This document shows positions 9,319-19,018 of a DNA stretch of 64,000 bases, one piece after another; position 1 is the stretch's first letter, and every line of letters starts with the position of its first letter. The notes beneath the pieces were generated by a model. The model was not told where the DNA came from. It saw only the letters and a program-made list of their open reading frames with translations, and ran no database searches. Made by a program: the position numbers and the translations under genes. Source of the DNA: Pelagomonas calceolata (lineage: Eukaryota > Sar > Pelagophyceae > Pelagomonadales > Pelagomonadaceae); the NCBI GenBank assembly GCA_918797485.1, contig CAKKNE010000006.1:62001-126000 (forward strand), read 5' to 3'.

Positions 9319-12300
9319 CTACCGCGCCGGCGTGAACGCGTTCTCCTTCGCCGTGGCCGCCGCGCCGTCGAAGCGCACCTTCCGCGCGACGGGCGCCGGC
9401 GGCGAGTTTGCCGCGCGCAGGCCGCGCGGCTTCTCCGCCGCGCGCTCGGCGCGCAGCGCCGCCAGCCGGTCCGACACCGACGGTTTTGGTTTTTCCGGCG
9501 GCACGTACGTATCTAAGGTAACGGTGAGCTCGGCGGCCTCGTCGTCATGCAACGGAAATCCAGCCGTCCCTCTAGGTGACGCCCGCGGCGACTTGCGCGC
9601 CGACGCCCGGAAGGGCGTCCGCCCCAATTCCGCGCGCGCGACGTCGCCCTTGAGCCGCGTCGCCTCGAACTTGGCGTCCTGCAGGTCGGCGCCGGCCTCG
9701 GCGGCGGCGCAGCGCGCGTCGTGCGCTTCCCTCGCGGCAACCGCCGCGGCCATGGTCTTCTCCTGGAGCTGCGCCTCCAGTTGCCGTACGCGGCCGGCGT
9801 ACAACCGCAGCTGGTCCCCATCATCAGATACATCGGCGTCGAGCTGCTTCGAGGCCCGGTCGAGCGCCGCGTTGAGCTTCCGCCGCAGCAGGTCGTACTC
9901 CCGCTCCAGATTACGATGCGAGGCCTCGAGCTTCGCGTCCCGCCCCGACCCGCCGGCCGACGCCGGCGACGCGCGCGACTGGCGCAGGAACGTCGCCTCG
10001 CGCTCGGCCTTGTTGAGGCGCGCGGCGAGCTGCGTCAACTTCGCGTCCTTCTGGCCGAGGATCTCCTTCCCGTAGGCCACGCGCGACTCGAACTGCGACT
10101 TGTCCGCTCGTCTAGCGTCGTGCTCCTTGGCTAATTCGTTCTCGAGCGCCGCGCGCGTCTCGCGCGCCTCTTGCGTCGTGCGCGCGACGGCGTCCTGCAC
10201 GGCCCGTTTCTCGCGCTCCGCCGCTTCAGATAGCGCCGCGTTCATCGCCCGCTCCGCGGCCTCGGCGTCGGCCCGTCGCGCGTGTCCTAATGTACCCTCC
10301 AAAGCCTCCTTCTCCTCCAATAACCGCTGGGCCCGGTCGGCCTCGACGGCCGCCGCGCGAGCTTCCGCCTCGGCCGCCGCCCGCTGCTCGAGCTCCGCGC
10401 GCCACCGCGCCTCCGCGCTCCGGAACCGCGCGCGCTCCTCGTCGACGCGCGCGTCGCAGTCGATTTGGAGTTGGCGCTTCTCGCGCTCGGCGTCGGCGGC
10501 GCGCCGCGCTTCCGCGCGCTGGAGCTCCGCCTCGTAGCGCCGCAATTCGTCCCGCTTCGCCTTCTCGACGGCGTCGCACGACTCCTTCTTCGCGAGACTC
10601 AGCGCCTCCTCGACGCGGGCGTCCCTATCTGATTCGACTTGTGAGACGCGCGCCTCGGCCGCCTGCTCCGCGTCCTTCTTACATGCCTCGAGGAGGCGCT
10701 GGCTTTCAGCACTCGCGGCATCGCGCTCGGCCTTGCGCGTCGCCTCGGCTTCTGAGGCCGCCTTATCCAAGGCCGCGCGCGCGTCGCGGTCCTTTCTTAA
10801 TTCCAAATCGTCCAAGGCCAGTTTGAGTTCCGCGGCGAACCTTTCGGACGCCTCCGCGGCGCGGCGGCGCTCGTCCTCCCTCAACCGGTCCTCGACCTCG
10901 GCGACCTTCTGCTGCTGGGTCTCCAGTGAAGCCGCCTCGTGCGCGCGCCGCGCCTCGCGCAGCTCCTGGGCGTGGGCCTCGGCCAGGGCCTGGAGAGCCG
11001 CCTCCTTGTCGCTTTTGAGCCGCGCCTCGGCCTTGCGCAGCGACGCGTCTCTTTCCAGCGCCGCCTCCTGCGCGGCCTGGTGGACCGCGGCGTCGCGCTC
11101 GGCTTTACACGCGGCGAGGGCGCGCTCGTGGTCGTCCTTCAGGCCCTTGGCGAGCTCCGCCCGTTCGTCGGCCGCGCGCGCCTCGGCCCGCGCCAGCGCC
11201 GCGCGCGCCTCGGCCGTCTTCTCGTCCATGGACACGCCGCGCGCCTCCTCGGCCGCGAGAACTTCATCCCGCAGCCGCGCGACCTCGCCCCTCAAACTTT
11301 GAGCCTCGGCCTGCGCCCTCTCGTCGCGCTCGGCGACGGCTTGGGCAACAGCAGTCTCCTTCGCCTGCTCGGCCTCGGCGGCATCCCTAGCGCGCTCCGC
11401 GTCCCTGGACGCCTTGAGCGACGCCTCCAGCCCCTCCAAAGCACGAGCTTGGGCCTCGTCGCGCCGCCCGTTCGACGCCTCGAGGCGCTCGCACCGCTGC
11501 TCCGCCAATTTCAAATCCTCGCGCGCCGCCTCGGCCAATCGCTTCTGCTCACCGACGTCCCGCGTCCGCTGCAGCTCCAATCTAGCCGCCTGGGCCTTGA
11601 TCGCGCCCGCGTGCGCCTCACTCAAAGCAAAGGCCCGGTCGTCGAAGGCCGCCGCGAGCGCCGCCGCCCGCGCGCGCGCGTCCCAGTCGCTCCTGGCCTC
11701 CGTCTCGGCGATCCGCGCCTCGACCTCGCGCTTGCGCTCGCGCTCGGCCTCGCTCGCGTTGCGCTCGGCCTCCGCTCGTAACGTCGCCTCTAGATCGGCG
11801 AGCTGGCGCTCGGCGGCCTGGGCCACGTCCCTAGCTGCCGCCGCGCGCGCGTCCTCGACGCGCTTCCTATGAGCGTCCCTTGCGGCTCGGAGCTCCGCGT
11901 CGTGCGCGTCGCGCGCGGCTCGGAGCTCGTCTCTGGCTTCCTCGAGGGCAACCTCGAGACCCAACCGGTCGGCGGCCGCCTCGTCGTGACCTAAAGCCAG
12001 GCGCTCGCGCAACTCAGCAGACACCTCGGCGGAGCGAGCCCTCGCACAAGCGTCCGCCGCGGCGAGCGCGTCGTCGCGCGTCGCTATTGCTTCCCTCTGG
12101 GCCCGGTTCAACGCTTCGGTGGTGGCCCGCCGCGCGGCCTCGACGGCGGCGTCCCGCTCCCGCGCCGCCGCCGAGGCCCAGCGCTTCTCCGCGTCGCGGA
12201 TCGCCGCCTCGCGTTCTCTTCTAGCATCATCTAAATCCCGCGCGCGCGCCGCCTCGGCGTCCCTTAATGCAAGGTCATGCTGCGCCACCAACTCCCGTTG

Positions 12301-15300
12301 TAACACCGCCGAGCGCTCCCGTTCACTTTCCACAGCTCTTTCGCCCTGCGCGACGGCCTCGGCTCTCCTAGAATCCGCCTCGGCGCGCGCGGCGTCCAAC
12401 GCCCGTTGCAGCGCCGCATCATGGTCGCGCTTCGCCGCCTGCGCCGCCGCCGTACTTTCGCGCTCCCGCAGCTCGGCGTGGCGCGCCTCGAGCTCCGCCC
12501 TGACTTCGGCCTCCCTCCTGGACGCGTCCTTCGCCAGCTGGCGCTCGCGCTCGGCGGCCTGCTGCTCGACGGCCGCGACAGCGCTCTCCAATTTAGCTTC
12601 GGCCTCGGCTCGGACCGACGCGATCTGCGCGCCCGCGTTCGTCGACGACGTCGCGGCGTCGGCCTCGATCGCGTCCAGCCGCGCTCGTAACGCATTCTCC
12701 GACCGGGCCCGATCCGACACGCAGCGCGCGACGGCCGCGTCCCTTGCGAGGTCGCCCTGCTCCTGGGCTTTTCGGGCCGCGCGCTCGACCTCCCTCACCT
12801 GGTCGGCCTCGAGCTTCTTGGTTTTCTGGAGGGTGTCTTGCTCCTTTTCAGATAAAGCGCGCTGGACGGCACGCTCTTGCGCTTCATTCAATTCACGCTG
12901 CACCCGTTCCAAAGTCTGGGCGGCCTCGTCCTTACAGGCCTCGAGGGCCGCGTTGCTGCGGGCCTGCTCATCTTCCACGGCTTTTTTCGCGGCCCCTTTG
13001 AACTTCTCGAGTCGCTCGGAAGCTTTCTGGCGCGCATCCGAAGCGTCGGCGTCGCGCCGCGTCCGCAACGCATTCAGCGCCTCCTCGTGGGCGGCGTCGC
13101 GGTCCTTCAGCGCACACCGCAGGTCCTCGTCGAACTTGCGGCCCGCGTCCAACGCGGCCTTCGCTTGAGCAGCTTCGCCCCGGCTCTTCTCGGCGGCGAT
13201 GGCCTGGGCTACGGCCTTGGCTAATTGATCTTGCGCGTCTTTCGCCTGCTCGTCGAGCGCTTGCGCGTGGCGCGTCCGCAACGCATCGACGTCCTCCAAG
13301 GACCGTTTGGCGGCGTCGCTCGTCGCCTCTTTGAAAAGAGTGCGGTGCTGCTCGGCGGCCTCCTCGCCGCGCTTCCGTTCGGACGCGAGCTCTTCCTGCG
13401 CCGCCGCGAGCTCGCGTCTCACGGTTTCCGAGTCGGCTCGGGCGGCCTCGAGCTCCCTTAAAGCCTTATCTCGCGACGTGTCGCCGTCGGCGGCGAGGGC
13501 CTTGAAGCGCGCTTCCTGGGACGAGATGCGCTCCGCGGCCTCGCGTTCCACTTTGGCGGTCGTCTCCGCGACTAATCTTTGCTTCTCCGTCTCAAATTTA
13601 TTGAGGGTCCGTTGTTCATCGATGGCGTTTCGAGCTCGCTCCGCCGTCTGCGCCGCCAAGGCCGCGTCGGCGCAGAGCCGTTTGGCCAGCGGCGCCGCGG
13701 CGCGCTCGCGCTCCGCATGCACCAAAGCCTGCGCCTCGACGGCCTCGACGGCCTCCTGGAGCCGTTGGGACAAATCGTCGCGCTCCTTGGCGAACTTGGC
13801 TTTCAGGGAGGCGGCGTGCTTGGAGGCTTCGTCTTTGACAGCAGCGACGGCCTCGGCGCGCTCGGCCTCGCACGTCTCGACCAGGTTCTTCTGCGACGCC
13901 TGAGAAGAAGCCTGGGCCTTCTTGAGGGCCTCGGCGGCGGCGGCCTTGAACTTGGCGAGGCGATCTTCACTCCTCTTCTCGGCCTCGCGCAACAACGCGT
14001 CGCTCTTTTCGGACGCGGCCGCGGCGTCGCGCGCCGCCGTCGCCTTCAGCGAGGCCGTTTCCGCCCGCGCTTCGGCGAGGGCCTTGACCAGGTCCGAGTG
14101 CTTCTGGTCCACGCTCTCGAGCTCGCCCTGCAATCTCCGCGCGTCCGAGTCGCGGCGCTTCCGCAGCTCCTCGACCTCCGAAGCTTGGCGCTCCAGCTCC
14201 GACGTGGCGCGCTCCGCGGCGCGCGCGCGCTCCAGTGCTTTTGATAGAGCTTCATCGTGCTCGCTCGTCTTCGCGTCGAGCTTCTCGGCCAGGTTCGAGG
14301 CGTGCGCCTCGCGGAGCTCGCGCCGCTCGTCGCGAAACTTCGCCTCGAGGTCCGCGACGGCCCGGGCCTTCTCCTCGCGCAGCGCACCGAGCTCCTTTTG
14401 GAGCGTGGCCAGGCGCTCGTCCGTCGACGACGCGCTCTCATTCCTCAAAGCTTCGGCGCGCCGCGCGTCCTCCTGCGCCGCCGCCAGGGCCCGCTTCGCG
14501 GCCTGGGCCTCGCGCGCGGCCTCGGAGGCCTTCACCGCGGCCTCCGACGCGCGGTCTTCCGCGGCCGCCTCGCGCTGCGCCGCGGCCCGGGCCTCGGCGC
14601 GGGCCGCGTCGGCGTCGGCGGCGCGGCCCTGGGCCTCCTGGCGCGCCTGGCGCGCGGCGCCGCCGGCAGCCTCGGCGAGGTCCCGCAACTTGCGCGCCTC
14701 GCCGTCGCGCAGCGCGTCGAGCGCGTCGCGCGCCGCGGCGGCGGCCGCGTCCCTATCCAAAGCGGCCTGCGCCTCGAGGCGGCTCCGCGCGCGCTCGGCG
14801 GCGGCGAGGGCCGCGTCGGCGTCGGCGCGCAGGGCCGCGGCCGCGCGCGCGTCGTCCGTCGTACTGTGTAAAGAGCGCTCGAGGGCCGCCTCGCGGGCCT
14901 GCGCGTCGTCGGCGCGGCGCGCGGCGGCGGCTACATCGGCCTTGCACTTGGCGATGTCCGTCTTCGCCTTCTGGAGCGAGCGCTCGTAGCTCGCGCACAT
15001 GCGCTGGGCGTCGTCGCGCTCCGCTTCCAGGGTTGAGACCTGGGCCGGGTCGAGCTTTGATAATTGGTCCTCGGCCTTGGCCAGCGCGTCGCGGAGCCGC
15101 TCGACGTCGCCGCGCGCCACGGAGGCGTCGGCTAGGGACGTCCCGTCGTCGTTGACGGAGGCGCCCTCGGCCGCGCGCGCGCGGGCGCCGAGCTCGGCGG
15201 CGTCGGCGCGGAGCTTTTCGGCCTCCTGCGACGCCTGCGCCGCCGTCGCCGTCGCCGCGTCGCGCTCCTGGGCCGCGTCCCGCAGCGCCACGGTCGCGTC

Positions 15301-16518
15301 GGCCAGCTTCTGCTTGCACGCGTCGAGCTCGGCGGCCCGGGCCTCGAGCGCGTCGCGCTCGGCCTCGGCGCGCCGCAGCTTCTGCTCGGCCGCCGTCGCC
15401 TGGGCCTCGGCGCGCTTCAGCTCCAGGGACGCGTCCTCCGTGGCCCGCAGCTTCTCGCGCGCGTCTCTTAATCGCCGCTCGGCGGCCGCGCCGGCCTCGG
15501 CGCGCGGCCGCAACACGTCGAGCTCGTCGGCCTGCGCCTTCGCGCGCGCTTCCGCGGCGTCCGCTCTAGCTTCGGCGCCGCGCGCGCGCTTCTCGGCGGC
15601 CTGGATCTCGCTCTTGGCCTGCTGCGTCGTCTGGCCCTCCTCGGCGTCGCGCCGCTTGCTCTGGTCGAGCGCGCGGACCTCGGCCTGCAGCGCGCGCTCG
15701 CGCTCGGCGTCGCGCTCGGCCTCGAGCGTCGTGAGGCGCGCCTCGAGCTCGGCCTGCGCCTCGCGGGCGGCGCGCGCCTCGGCCTTGGCGCGGGCGCAGG
15801 CCTCGCGCTCCTCGGCGAGGGCCCTTGCTGCGGCCGCCGCTCGGCCTGTGTGGATGACCCGTGAGTGAGTTCGACGCCTACGCCCTCGACACGACGCCTG
15901 CTCGACGGCTCGACCCACCTCCACGCCATCGATGTCCACGTCCGTCCAATAAAGAAGGTCCATGGACGCCGCGCACGCACCGGCGCTCTCGGGCGCGCGC
16001 GGCGACCGGGACGCCTGCGCGAAGCTCAGGCGCTTCGCTCCTGGCGAGGCCTTCCGGTTCGCCGCGTCGAGCGGCTTGCGCTGGCCGGACTGGGCCTCGC
16101 GCTCCGCGGCCATCTGCGCCTTCATCGCGCCCATGAGCTGCTGCTGCTGCGCCTGCGGCAGGCGCAGGATGCGCTGGATGTAGGCGCCGCGCTTGCTCGA
16201 CTTGTCGCAGCACGCCGCGCAGTAGAGCAGGATCTCCACGGCGGCCGTCGCTTCCGCGCCCGTCGGGTTCGTCGTGATCGGCCAGCGCTCGTACGCCGCC
16301 TCGGAGAACTTGCGAGCGAGTTGTTTCGCCTGGCCCCACTCGCCGCCCGGGGCGCAAGCCTTGGGCGACGCGTGGCCGCCGTCCTCCTCGACGATGGCCC
16401 GCGCGGCCTTGCCCACGATCGAGACGGCCGCCGGGCCGCCGTCTCGGAGCTTGTGCGGCGCGCCCTTCTCTACCACGGTGCCGAGCCACGCTTCTAGGGC
16501 GGTGGTGCGGTCCGCCAT
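9319..16518 (-). CDS. Giant coiled-coil protein
   Basis: Exons 16518-15981 and 15845-9319 give about 2354 residues. A globular, all-helical N-terminal domain (about 1-150, MADRTTALEAWLGTVVEKGA) contains Cys residues (ILLYCAACCDKSS). It is followed by more than 1900 residues of Ala/Glu/Arg/Lys heptad sequence with almost no Pro or Gly. The last 150 residues are Pro/Ser-rich, with ARKSPRASPRG and VARKVRFDGAAA, which look like phosphorylation or docking motifs. The size and layout are those of centrosomal, basal-body or motor-adaptor coiled-coil proteins, but I see no family-specific motif. The window also holds STIL-like and ULK4 genes, so a flagellar-apparatus role is plausible inference. Codon use is extreme GC3. 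The large plus-strand ORFs opposite are antisense shadows. Confidence 0.8.
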   Translation of the reverse strand: MADRTTALEAWLGTVVEKGAPHKLRDGGPAAVSIVGKAARAIVEEDGGHASPKACAPGGEWGQAKQLARKFSEAAYERWPITTNPTGAEATAAVEILLYCAACCDKSSKRGAYIQRILRLPQAQQQQLMGAMKAQMAAEREAQSGQRKPLDAANRKASPGAKRLSFAQASRSPRAPESAGACAASMDLLYWTDVDIDGVEVGRAVEQASCRGRRRRTHSRVIHTGRAAAAARALAEEREACARAKAEARAAREAQAELEARLTTLEAERDAERERALQAEVRALDQSKRRDAEEGQTTQQAKSEIQAAEKRARGAEARADAAEARAKAQADELDVLRPRAEAGAAAERRLRDAREKLRATEDASLELKRAEAQATAAEQKLRRAEAERDALEARAAELDACKQKLADATVALRDAAQERDAATATAAQASQEAEKLRADAAELGARARAAEGASVNDDGTSLADASVARGDVERLRDALAKAEDQLSKLDPAQVSTLEAERDDAQRMCASYERSLQKAKTDIAKCKADVAAAARRADDAQAREAALERSLHSTTDDARAAAALRADADAALAAAERARSRLEAQAALDRDAAAAAARDALDALRDGEARKLRDLAEAAGGAARQARQEAQGRAADADAARAEARAAAQREAAAEDRASEAAVKASEAAREAQAAKRALAAAQEDARRAEALRNESASSTDERLATLQKELGALREEKARAVADLEAKFRDERRELREAHASNLAEKLDAKTSEHDEALSKALERARAAERATSELERQASEVEELRKRRDSDARRLQGELESVDQKHSDLVKALAEARAETASLKATAARDAAAASEKSDALLREAEKRSEDRLAKFKAAAAEALKKAQASSQASQKNLVETCEAERAEAVAAVKDEASKHAASLKAKFAKERDDLSQRLQEAVEAVEAQALVHAERERAAAPLAKRLCADAALAAQTAERARNAIDEQRTLNKFETEKQRLVAETTAKVEREAAERISSQEARFKALAADGDTSRDKALRELEAARADSETVRRELAAAQEELASERKRGEEAAEQHRTLFKEATSDAAKRSLEDVDALRTRHAQALDEQAKDAQDQLAKAVAQAIAAEKSRGEAAQAKAALDAGRKFDEDLRCALKDRDAAHEEALNALRTRRDADASDARQKASERLEKFKGAAKKAVEDEQARSNAALEACKDEAAQTLERVQRELNEAQERAVQRALSEKEQDTLQKTKKLEADQVREVERAARKAQEQGDLARDAAVARCVSDRARSENALRARLDAIEADAATSSTNAGAQIASVRAEAEAKLESAVAAVEQQAAERERQLAKDASRREAEVRAELEARHAELRERESTAAAQAAKRDHDAALQRALDAARAEADSRRAEAVAQGERAVESERERSAVLQRELVAQHDLALRDAEAARARDLDDARREREAAIRDAEKRWASAAARERDAAVEAARRATTEALNRAQREAIATRDDALAAADACARARSAEVSAELRERLALGHDEAAADRLGLEVALEEARDELRAARDAHDAELRAARDAHRKRVEDARAAAARDVAQAAERQLADLEATLRAEAERNASEAERERKREVEARIAETEARSDWDARARAAALAAAFDDRAFALSEAHAGAIKAQAARLELQRTRDVGEQKRLAEAAREDLKLAEQRCERLEASNGRRDEAQARALEGLEASLKASRDAERARDAAEAEQAKETAVAQAVAERDERAQAEAQSLRGEVARLRDEVLAAEEARGVSMDEKTAEARAALARAEARAADERAELAKGLKDDHERALAACKAERDAAVHQAAQEAALERDASLRKAEARLKSDKEAALQALAEAHAQELREARRAHEAASLETQQQKVAEVEDRLREDERRRAAEASERFAAELKLALDDLELRKDRDARAALDKAASEAEATRKAERDAASAESQRLLEACKKDAEQAAEARVSQVESDRDARVEEALSLAKKESCDAVEKAKRDELRRYEAELQRAEARRAADAEREKRQLQIDCDARVDEERARFRSAEARWRAELEQRAAAEAEARAAAVEADRAQRLLEEKEALEGTLGHARRADAEAAERAMNAALSEAAEREKRAVQDAVARTTQEARETRAALENELAKEHDARRADKSQFESRVAYGKEILGQKDAKLTQLAARLNKAEREATFLRQSRASPASAGGSGRDAKLEASHRNLEREYDLLRRKLNAALDRASKQLDADVSDDGDQLRLYAGRVRQLEAQLQEKTMAAAVAAREAHDARCAAAEAGADLQDAKFEATRLKGDVARAELGRTPFRASARKSPRASPRGTAGFPLHDDEAAELTVTLDTYVPPEKPKPSVSDRLAALRAERAAEKPRGLRAANSPPAPVARKVRFDGAAATAKENAFTPAR
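15846..15980 (-). mobile_element. Introner element, CTGTGTGG family, 135 nt, in coiled-coil gene
   Basis: The coding-strand 3' end is CATCCACACAG, matching the CTGTGTGG family terminus, and the interior (CATCGATGGCGTGG and GTCGAGCAGGCGTCG) matches other copies here. The likely donor is GTGCGTGC, giving a 3n-length intron. Removing it restores an uninterrupted helical sequence (PESAG joined to RAAAAARA) and deletes an out-of-character YWTDVDIDGVEVG stretch. No target duplication is left, so it is an older copy. The donor choice is less certain than the acceptor. Confidence 0.7.
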
Positions 16519-16545
16519 GTTAGTTGTGTTCTTTTTGGTGCGCGC

Positions 16546-16612
16546 GGCGCGGTTTAGTCGCTGCGCCGCGCGGTTTAGTCGCTGGCGCCGCGCGGTTTAG
16601 GCGCTGCGCCGC
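16546..16612. repeat. Short tandem repeat, three units of about 22 bp
   Basis: Three imperfect copies of GCGCGGTTTAGTCGCTGCGC lie just upstream of the coiled-coil gene start, so probably in its 5' UTR or promoter. The GCGGTTTAG core recurs once more near 51515, upstream of the ULK4 gene. Confidence 0.65.
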
Positions 16613-16785
16613 GTCTCCTCTTTAGAGCAACGGTGCTCGAAACCCCCGCCGCAGATCGCCGCGTCGCGCTCCGTCGGCCCCGCCTGGTAAAAAGCGCAGC
16701 GCTGGAGGCCGTCCGCGGTCTACAATAGCCCGTAGCGCCGCAGCTAGGCGACAAAACTGGCATTCGCAACTACCATTTTTTTTTT

Positions 16786-16808
16786 GCTAGTGTCTTACGG
16801 CCGCTAGC
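16786..16808. promoter_or_regulatory. GCTAG palindromic element between divergent genes
   Basis: GCTAGTGTCTTAC, GGC, CGCTAGC, directly after a T-run (16776-16785). It sits between the coiled-coil gene (start 16518, minus) and the RRP15-like gene (start 17222, plus). This copy is closest to the consensus. Confidence 0.7.
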
Positions 16809-17039
16809 GTCTGCGTTGCGTCTTTTGCATGGATTGCTCCCAAACCTTCTGCTTGATCCGTGAACGGCTTCAGAGACCTTTCCAGCGGCCGACAAGCGGC
16901 CTTGGCAAAAGCTGGAGCAAGGCTGCTTTGCGTGCCAGTGCCGGCTCACACAAAGAGCGGTGGGAAGTACGCATCCCGTCGCATTCGTCTCTGGTTACAT
17001 CCGTCCGGCAGCTGCATCACTTTCGCGCGGACGCAACAC

Positions 17040-17175
17040 GGTGCCGCTGCATTCAGACCGGCTGCACTGCTGCAGCACTCGCATCGCTGCTCCGTTACGC
17101 GCCGTCGCTGCGCCGTTGCACGCAATCGCTGCGAAACGCCATCGCTGCGCCGTTTGCACGCCATCGCTGCGCGCC
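17040..17175. repeat. Degenerate tandem repeat in 5' region of RRP15-like gene
   Basis: About five imperfect units of roughly 20-26 bp built on CGCCATCGCTGCGCCGTT-like sequence, ending about 50 bp before the ATG at 17222. Probably 5' UTR. No structure or ORF is conserved through the units. Confidence 0.5.
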
Positions 17176-17221
17176 AAAGCACGCCATCACTTGGAAACCA
17201 CACGCATAACTCGCAACAACC

Positions 17222-17524
17222 ATGGGCCTCGGCGATGCGGTCAGCCAGATCCTGGCCAAGGACGTCGCGGCGCCGGATCCCGTGCTCGCGAAGCGCAAGA
17301 CGGCGCTGATGAAGGAGCTCGAGGTCGACCAGAAACAGGAGCAAAAGAAGAAGAAGCGGCGCAAGGAGGAGGCGGCCGCGAAGCAGCGGCGCGCCGACGC
17401 GCAGCGCGAGGCCGACAGCGTCGTGAAGGAGAAGCAGCTCCGCAAGACGGCGACGCGCGCGGTCGTGGCGCTCTTCAACGCCGTCGCGAAGCATCAGCAC
17501 CCCGACGACTTCCAGGACCGATGA
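17222..17524 (+). CDS. RRP15-like ribosomal RNA processing protein
   Basis: 100 residues. The order matches the Rrp15 domain: MGLGDAVSQILAKDV, then DPVLAKRKTALMKELE, a long Lys-rich helix (KKKKRRKEEAAAKQRR), and the terminal signature RKTATRAVVALFNAVAKHQ. Rrp15 acts in 60S pre-ribosome maturation in the nucleolus. The protein is shorter than yeast or human Rrp15 because it lacks the acidic N-terminal extension. The ATG is the first after the repeat-rich leader. Confidence 0.75.
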   Translation: MGLGDAVSQILAKDVAAPDPVLAKRKTALMKELEVDQKQEQKKKKRRKEEAAAKQRRADAQREADSVVKEKQLRKTATRAVVALFNAVAKHQHPDDFQDR

Positions 17525-17776
17525 CCGGCGCGTCGCGCGGCGTCTCTACGGTCTTACGCGGGAACGGGGACGATCATTTAACACACCGACGCCTCTGACG
17601 AACACAACACAAAAAACTGATATAATGAGGCCGAGTTCCGCTCTGATTTTGCCGTTTCCCCCCGGGCGCGCACCTACGCGACGCACAACGGGTCCGCGCG
17701 CAGGTCAATCTCTCTCGCGCGCGCGCCTGGCAGTCGTCTGAAAGTAAGTATCGATGTTGTGAGCACTAGGAACACA

Positions 17777-18475
17777 TCATCGCAACTTACTCGTCGCCGC
17801 CAGGACCCCGAGCGCGCGCACGCAATGGCGGTCCTTGGGCCGCTCGGCGCGGCACCACGTCGCCGCCGCAGCACCCAAGGACTGGTCCTCGCGGACGACG
17901 AGCGGCACCTGGCTGCCCTCGTACTGGACGACGACGACGTCCTCGACGGCGCCCGTGCCCCTGCCGACGTCCTTCACGTGCGCCGTCGCGGCCTCGAGGA
18001 CCGGCGCCTTCTTCTCCTCGAGGCGCCGCCGCGGCTCCGGCTCGGGCTCGGGCTCGGGCTCGGGCGCGAAGAAGAGGGCCCGCGTCTGCTCGACGGCGGC
18101 TTCATAGCCCGCCCGGCAGTGGTCCCAGTTTTGGGCCGAGGTGCAGGGCCGCCCCCGCTGGTCGTAGACGTCGCGCGGCCGCGCGCCGGGGTGCCACTCG
18201 GCGCCGTTCGCCGCCGCCACGCAACTGTCGAAGCACTCGTCCGTCACGCCGCGATTGAACGCCGCGAGGCAGGAATTCGACGCCTCCGAGCGCTTCTGCG
18301 CCGCGAGCGTGCGCGTGCGCTTCGCGCAGAGAGTCTGCGCGTGGAGCCGCCGATGCACCGTCTTGCAGTCGGCGCGGCACTCCGCGTCCGGGTCCTCCCT
18401 TACGACCGCCGCGGCCATGTCGTGGCTCGCACCAGCTGTGAGAGCCGGCAGGAGCAGCCATCTTATGAGTGGCAT
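17777..18475 (-). CDS. Secreted Cys-rich protein with Glu-Pro repeat
   Basis: 232 residues from the ATG at 18475. A signal peptide (MPLIRWLLLPALTAGAS) is followed by a Cys-rich region with spaced pairs: C-x3-C (ECRADCKTVH), SCLAAF, ECFDSC, then CTSAQNWDHC. Next is an (EP)6 linker and a C-terminal segment VVVQYEGSQVPLVVRED with a final CRAERPKDRHC. It looks extracellular or lumenal with disulfides. No known family recognised. The last codons include a consensus GTAAGT, so a further exon is possible. Confidence 0.6.
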   Translation of the reverse strand: MPLIRWLLLPALTAGASHDMAAAVVREDPDAECRADCKTVHRRLHAQTLCAKRTRTLAAQKRSEASNSCLAAFNRGVTDECFDSCVAAANGAEWHPGARPRDVYDQRGRPCTSAQNWDHCRAGYEAAVEQTRALFFAPEPEPEPEPEPRRRLEEKKAPVLEAATAHVKDVGRGTGAVEDVVVVQYEGSQVPLVVREDQSLGAAAATWCRAERPKDRHCVRALGVLAATSKLR

Positions 18476-19018
18476 GGTGTGGCCCCGCGGCTGCCTCTGT
18501 GTAGCACTGCCCTCCTTGGGCTGCCTCTCTGTGGTAGCTGCCCTACGTTCCTTGGGCTGCCTCTGCGGTAGCGCTGCCCGCGGCGACGGCGTGGGGCTTG
18601 TCCGGCACGAGACGTGGCGCAGCCGCACGCTTTCGTGAGCCCTGGTTTCACGCACAGCGCGGCCCCCAGCGGCTTTGTCTTTTGTGAGGGCGCTCTCCCG
18701 GCCGGATCGCTGGCGGGCGTTCGGAGGACGTCTTTTGCCGCGCGAGGCGTCGCTGTGGACGGGTGTTGAGTGGAGTTTTTGCTCCCTAGTATCTCTACCT
18801 AATGTCTCACTGTCCAGCGCGGTGTATTTTTGCCCGCTACACACTATTATTTATGAACGGTGCGCGTCCTGTGCATTATTCTTGAGCGGTGCAACCAGCG
18901 AGCAGCAGCGTTTGCAGCAATTCGAGCTGTGTGCAAAATAGTACCGCTGTGCCCCTGTGAGAGCTGCTTGGCGGACGCCGCGAGCCGAGCGTACGAAACG
19001 GTCGAAGCAGCACGATAA
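18476..19018. other. Intergenic spacer
   Basis: Spacer between divergent genes. It contains short near-repeats of GGGCTGCCTCTGTGGTAGC-like sequence at about 18489-18575 (three imperfect units). A weak CTAGTATCTCTAC string near 18787 resembles half of the GCTAG element. Nothing else recognised. Confidence 0.4.

Noticed and set aside
9332-16600. Many long plus-strand open frames opposite the coiled-coil gene
   Set aside because: They are antisense shadows produced by GC-rich codons of a repetitive helix; their composition is Ser/Arg/Ala-rich without domains, while the minus frame is continuous.
17085-17175. CRISPR-like array before the RRP15-like gene
   Set aside because: The units are degenerate and contiguous, without unique spacers, and the genome is eukaryotic.
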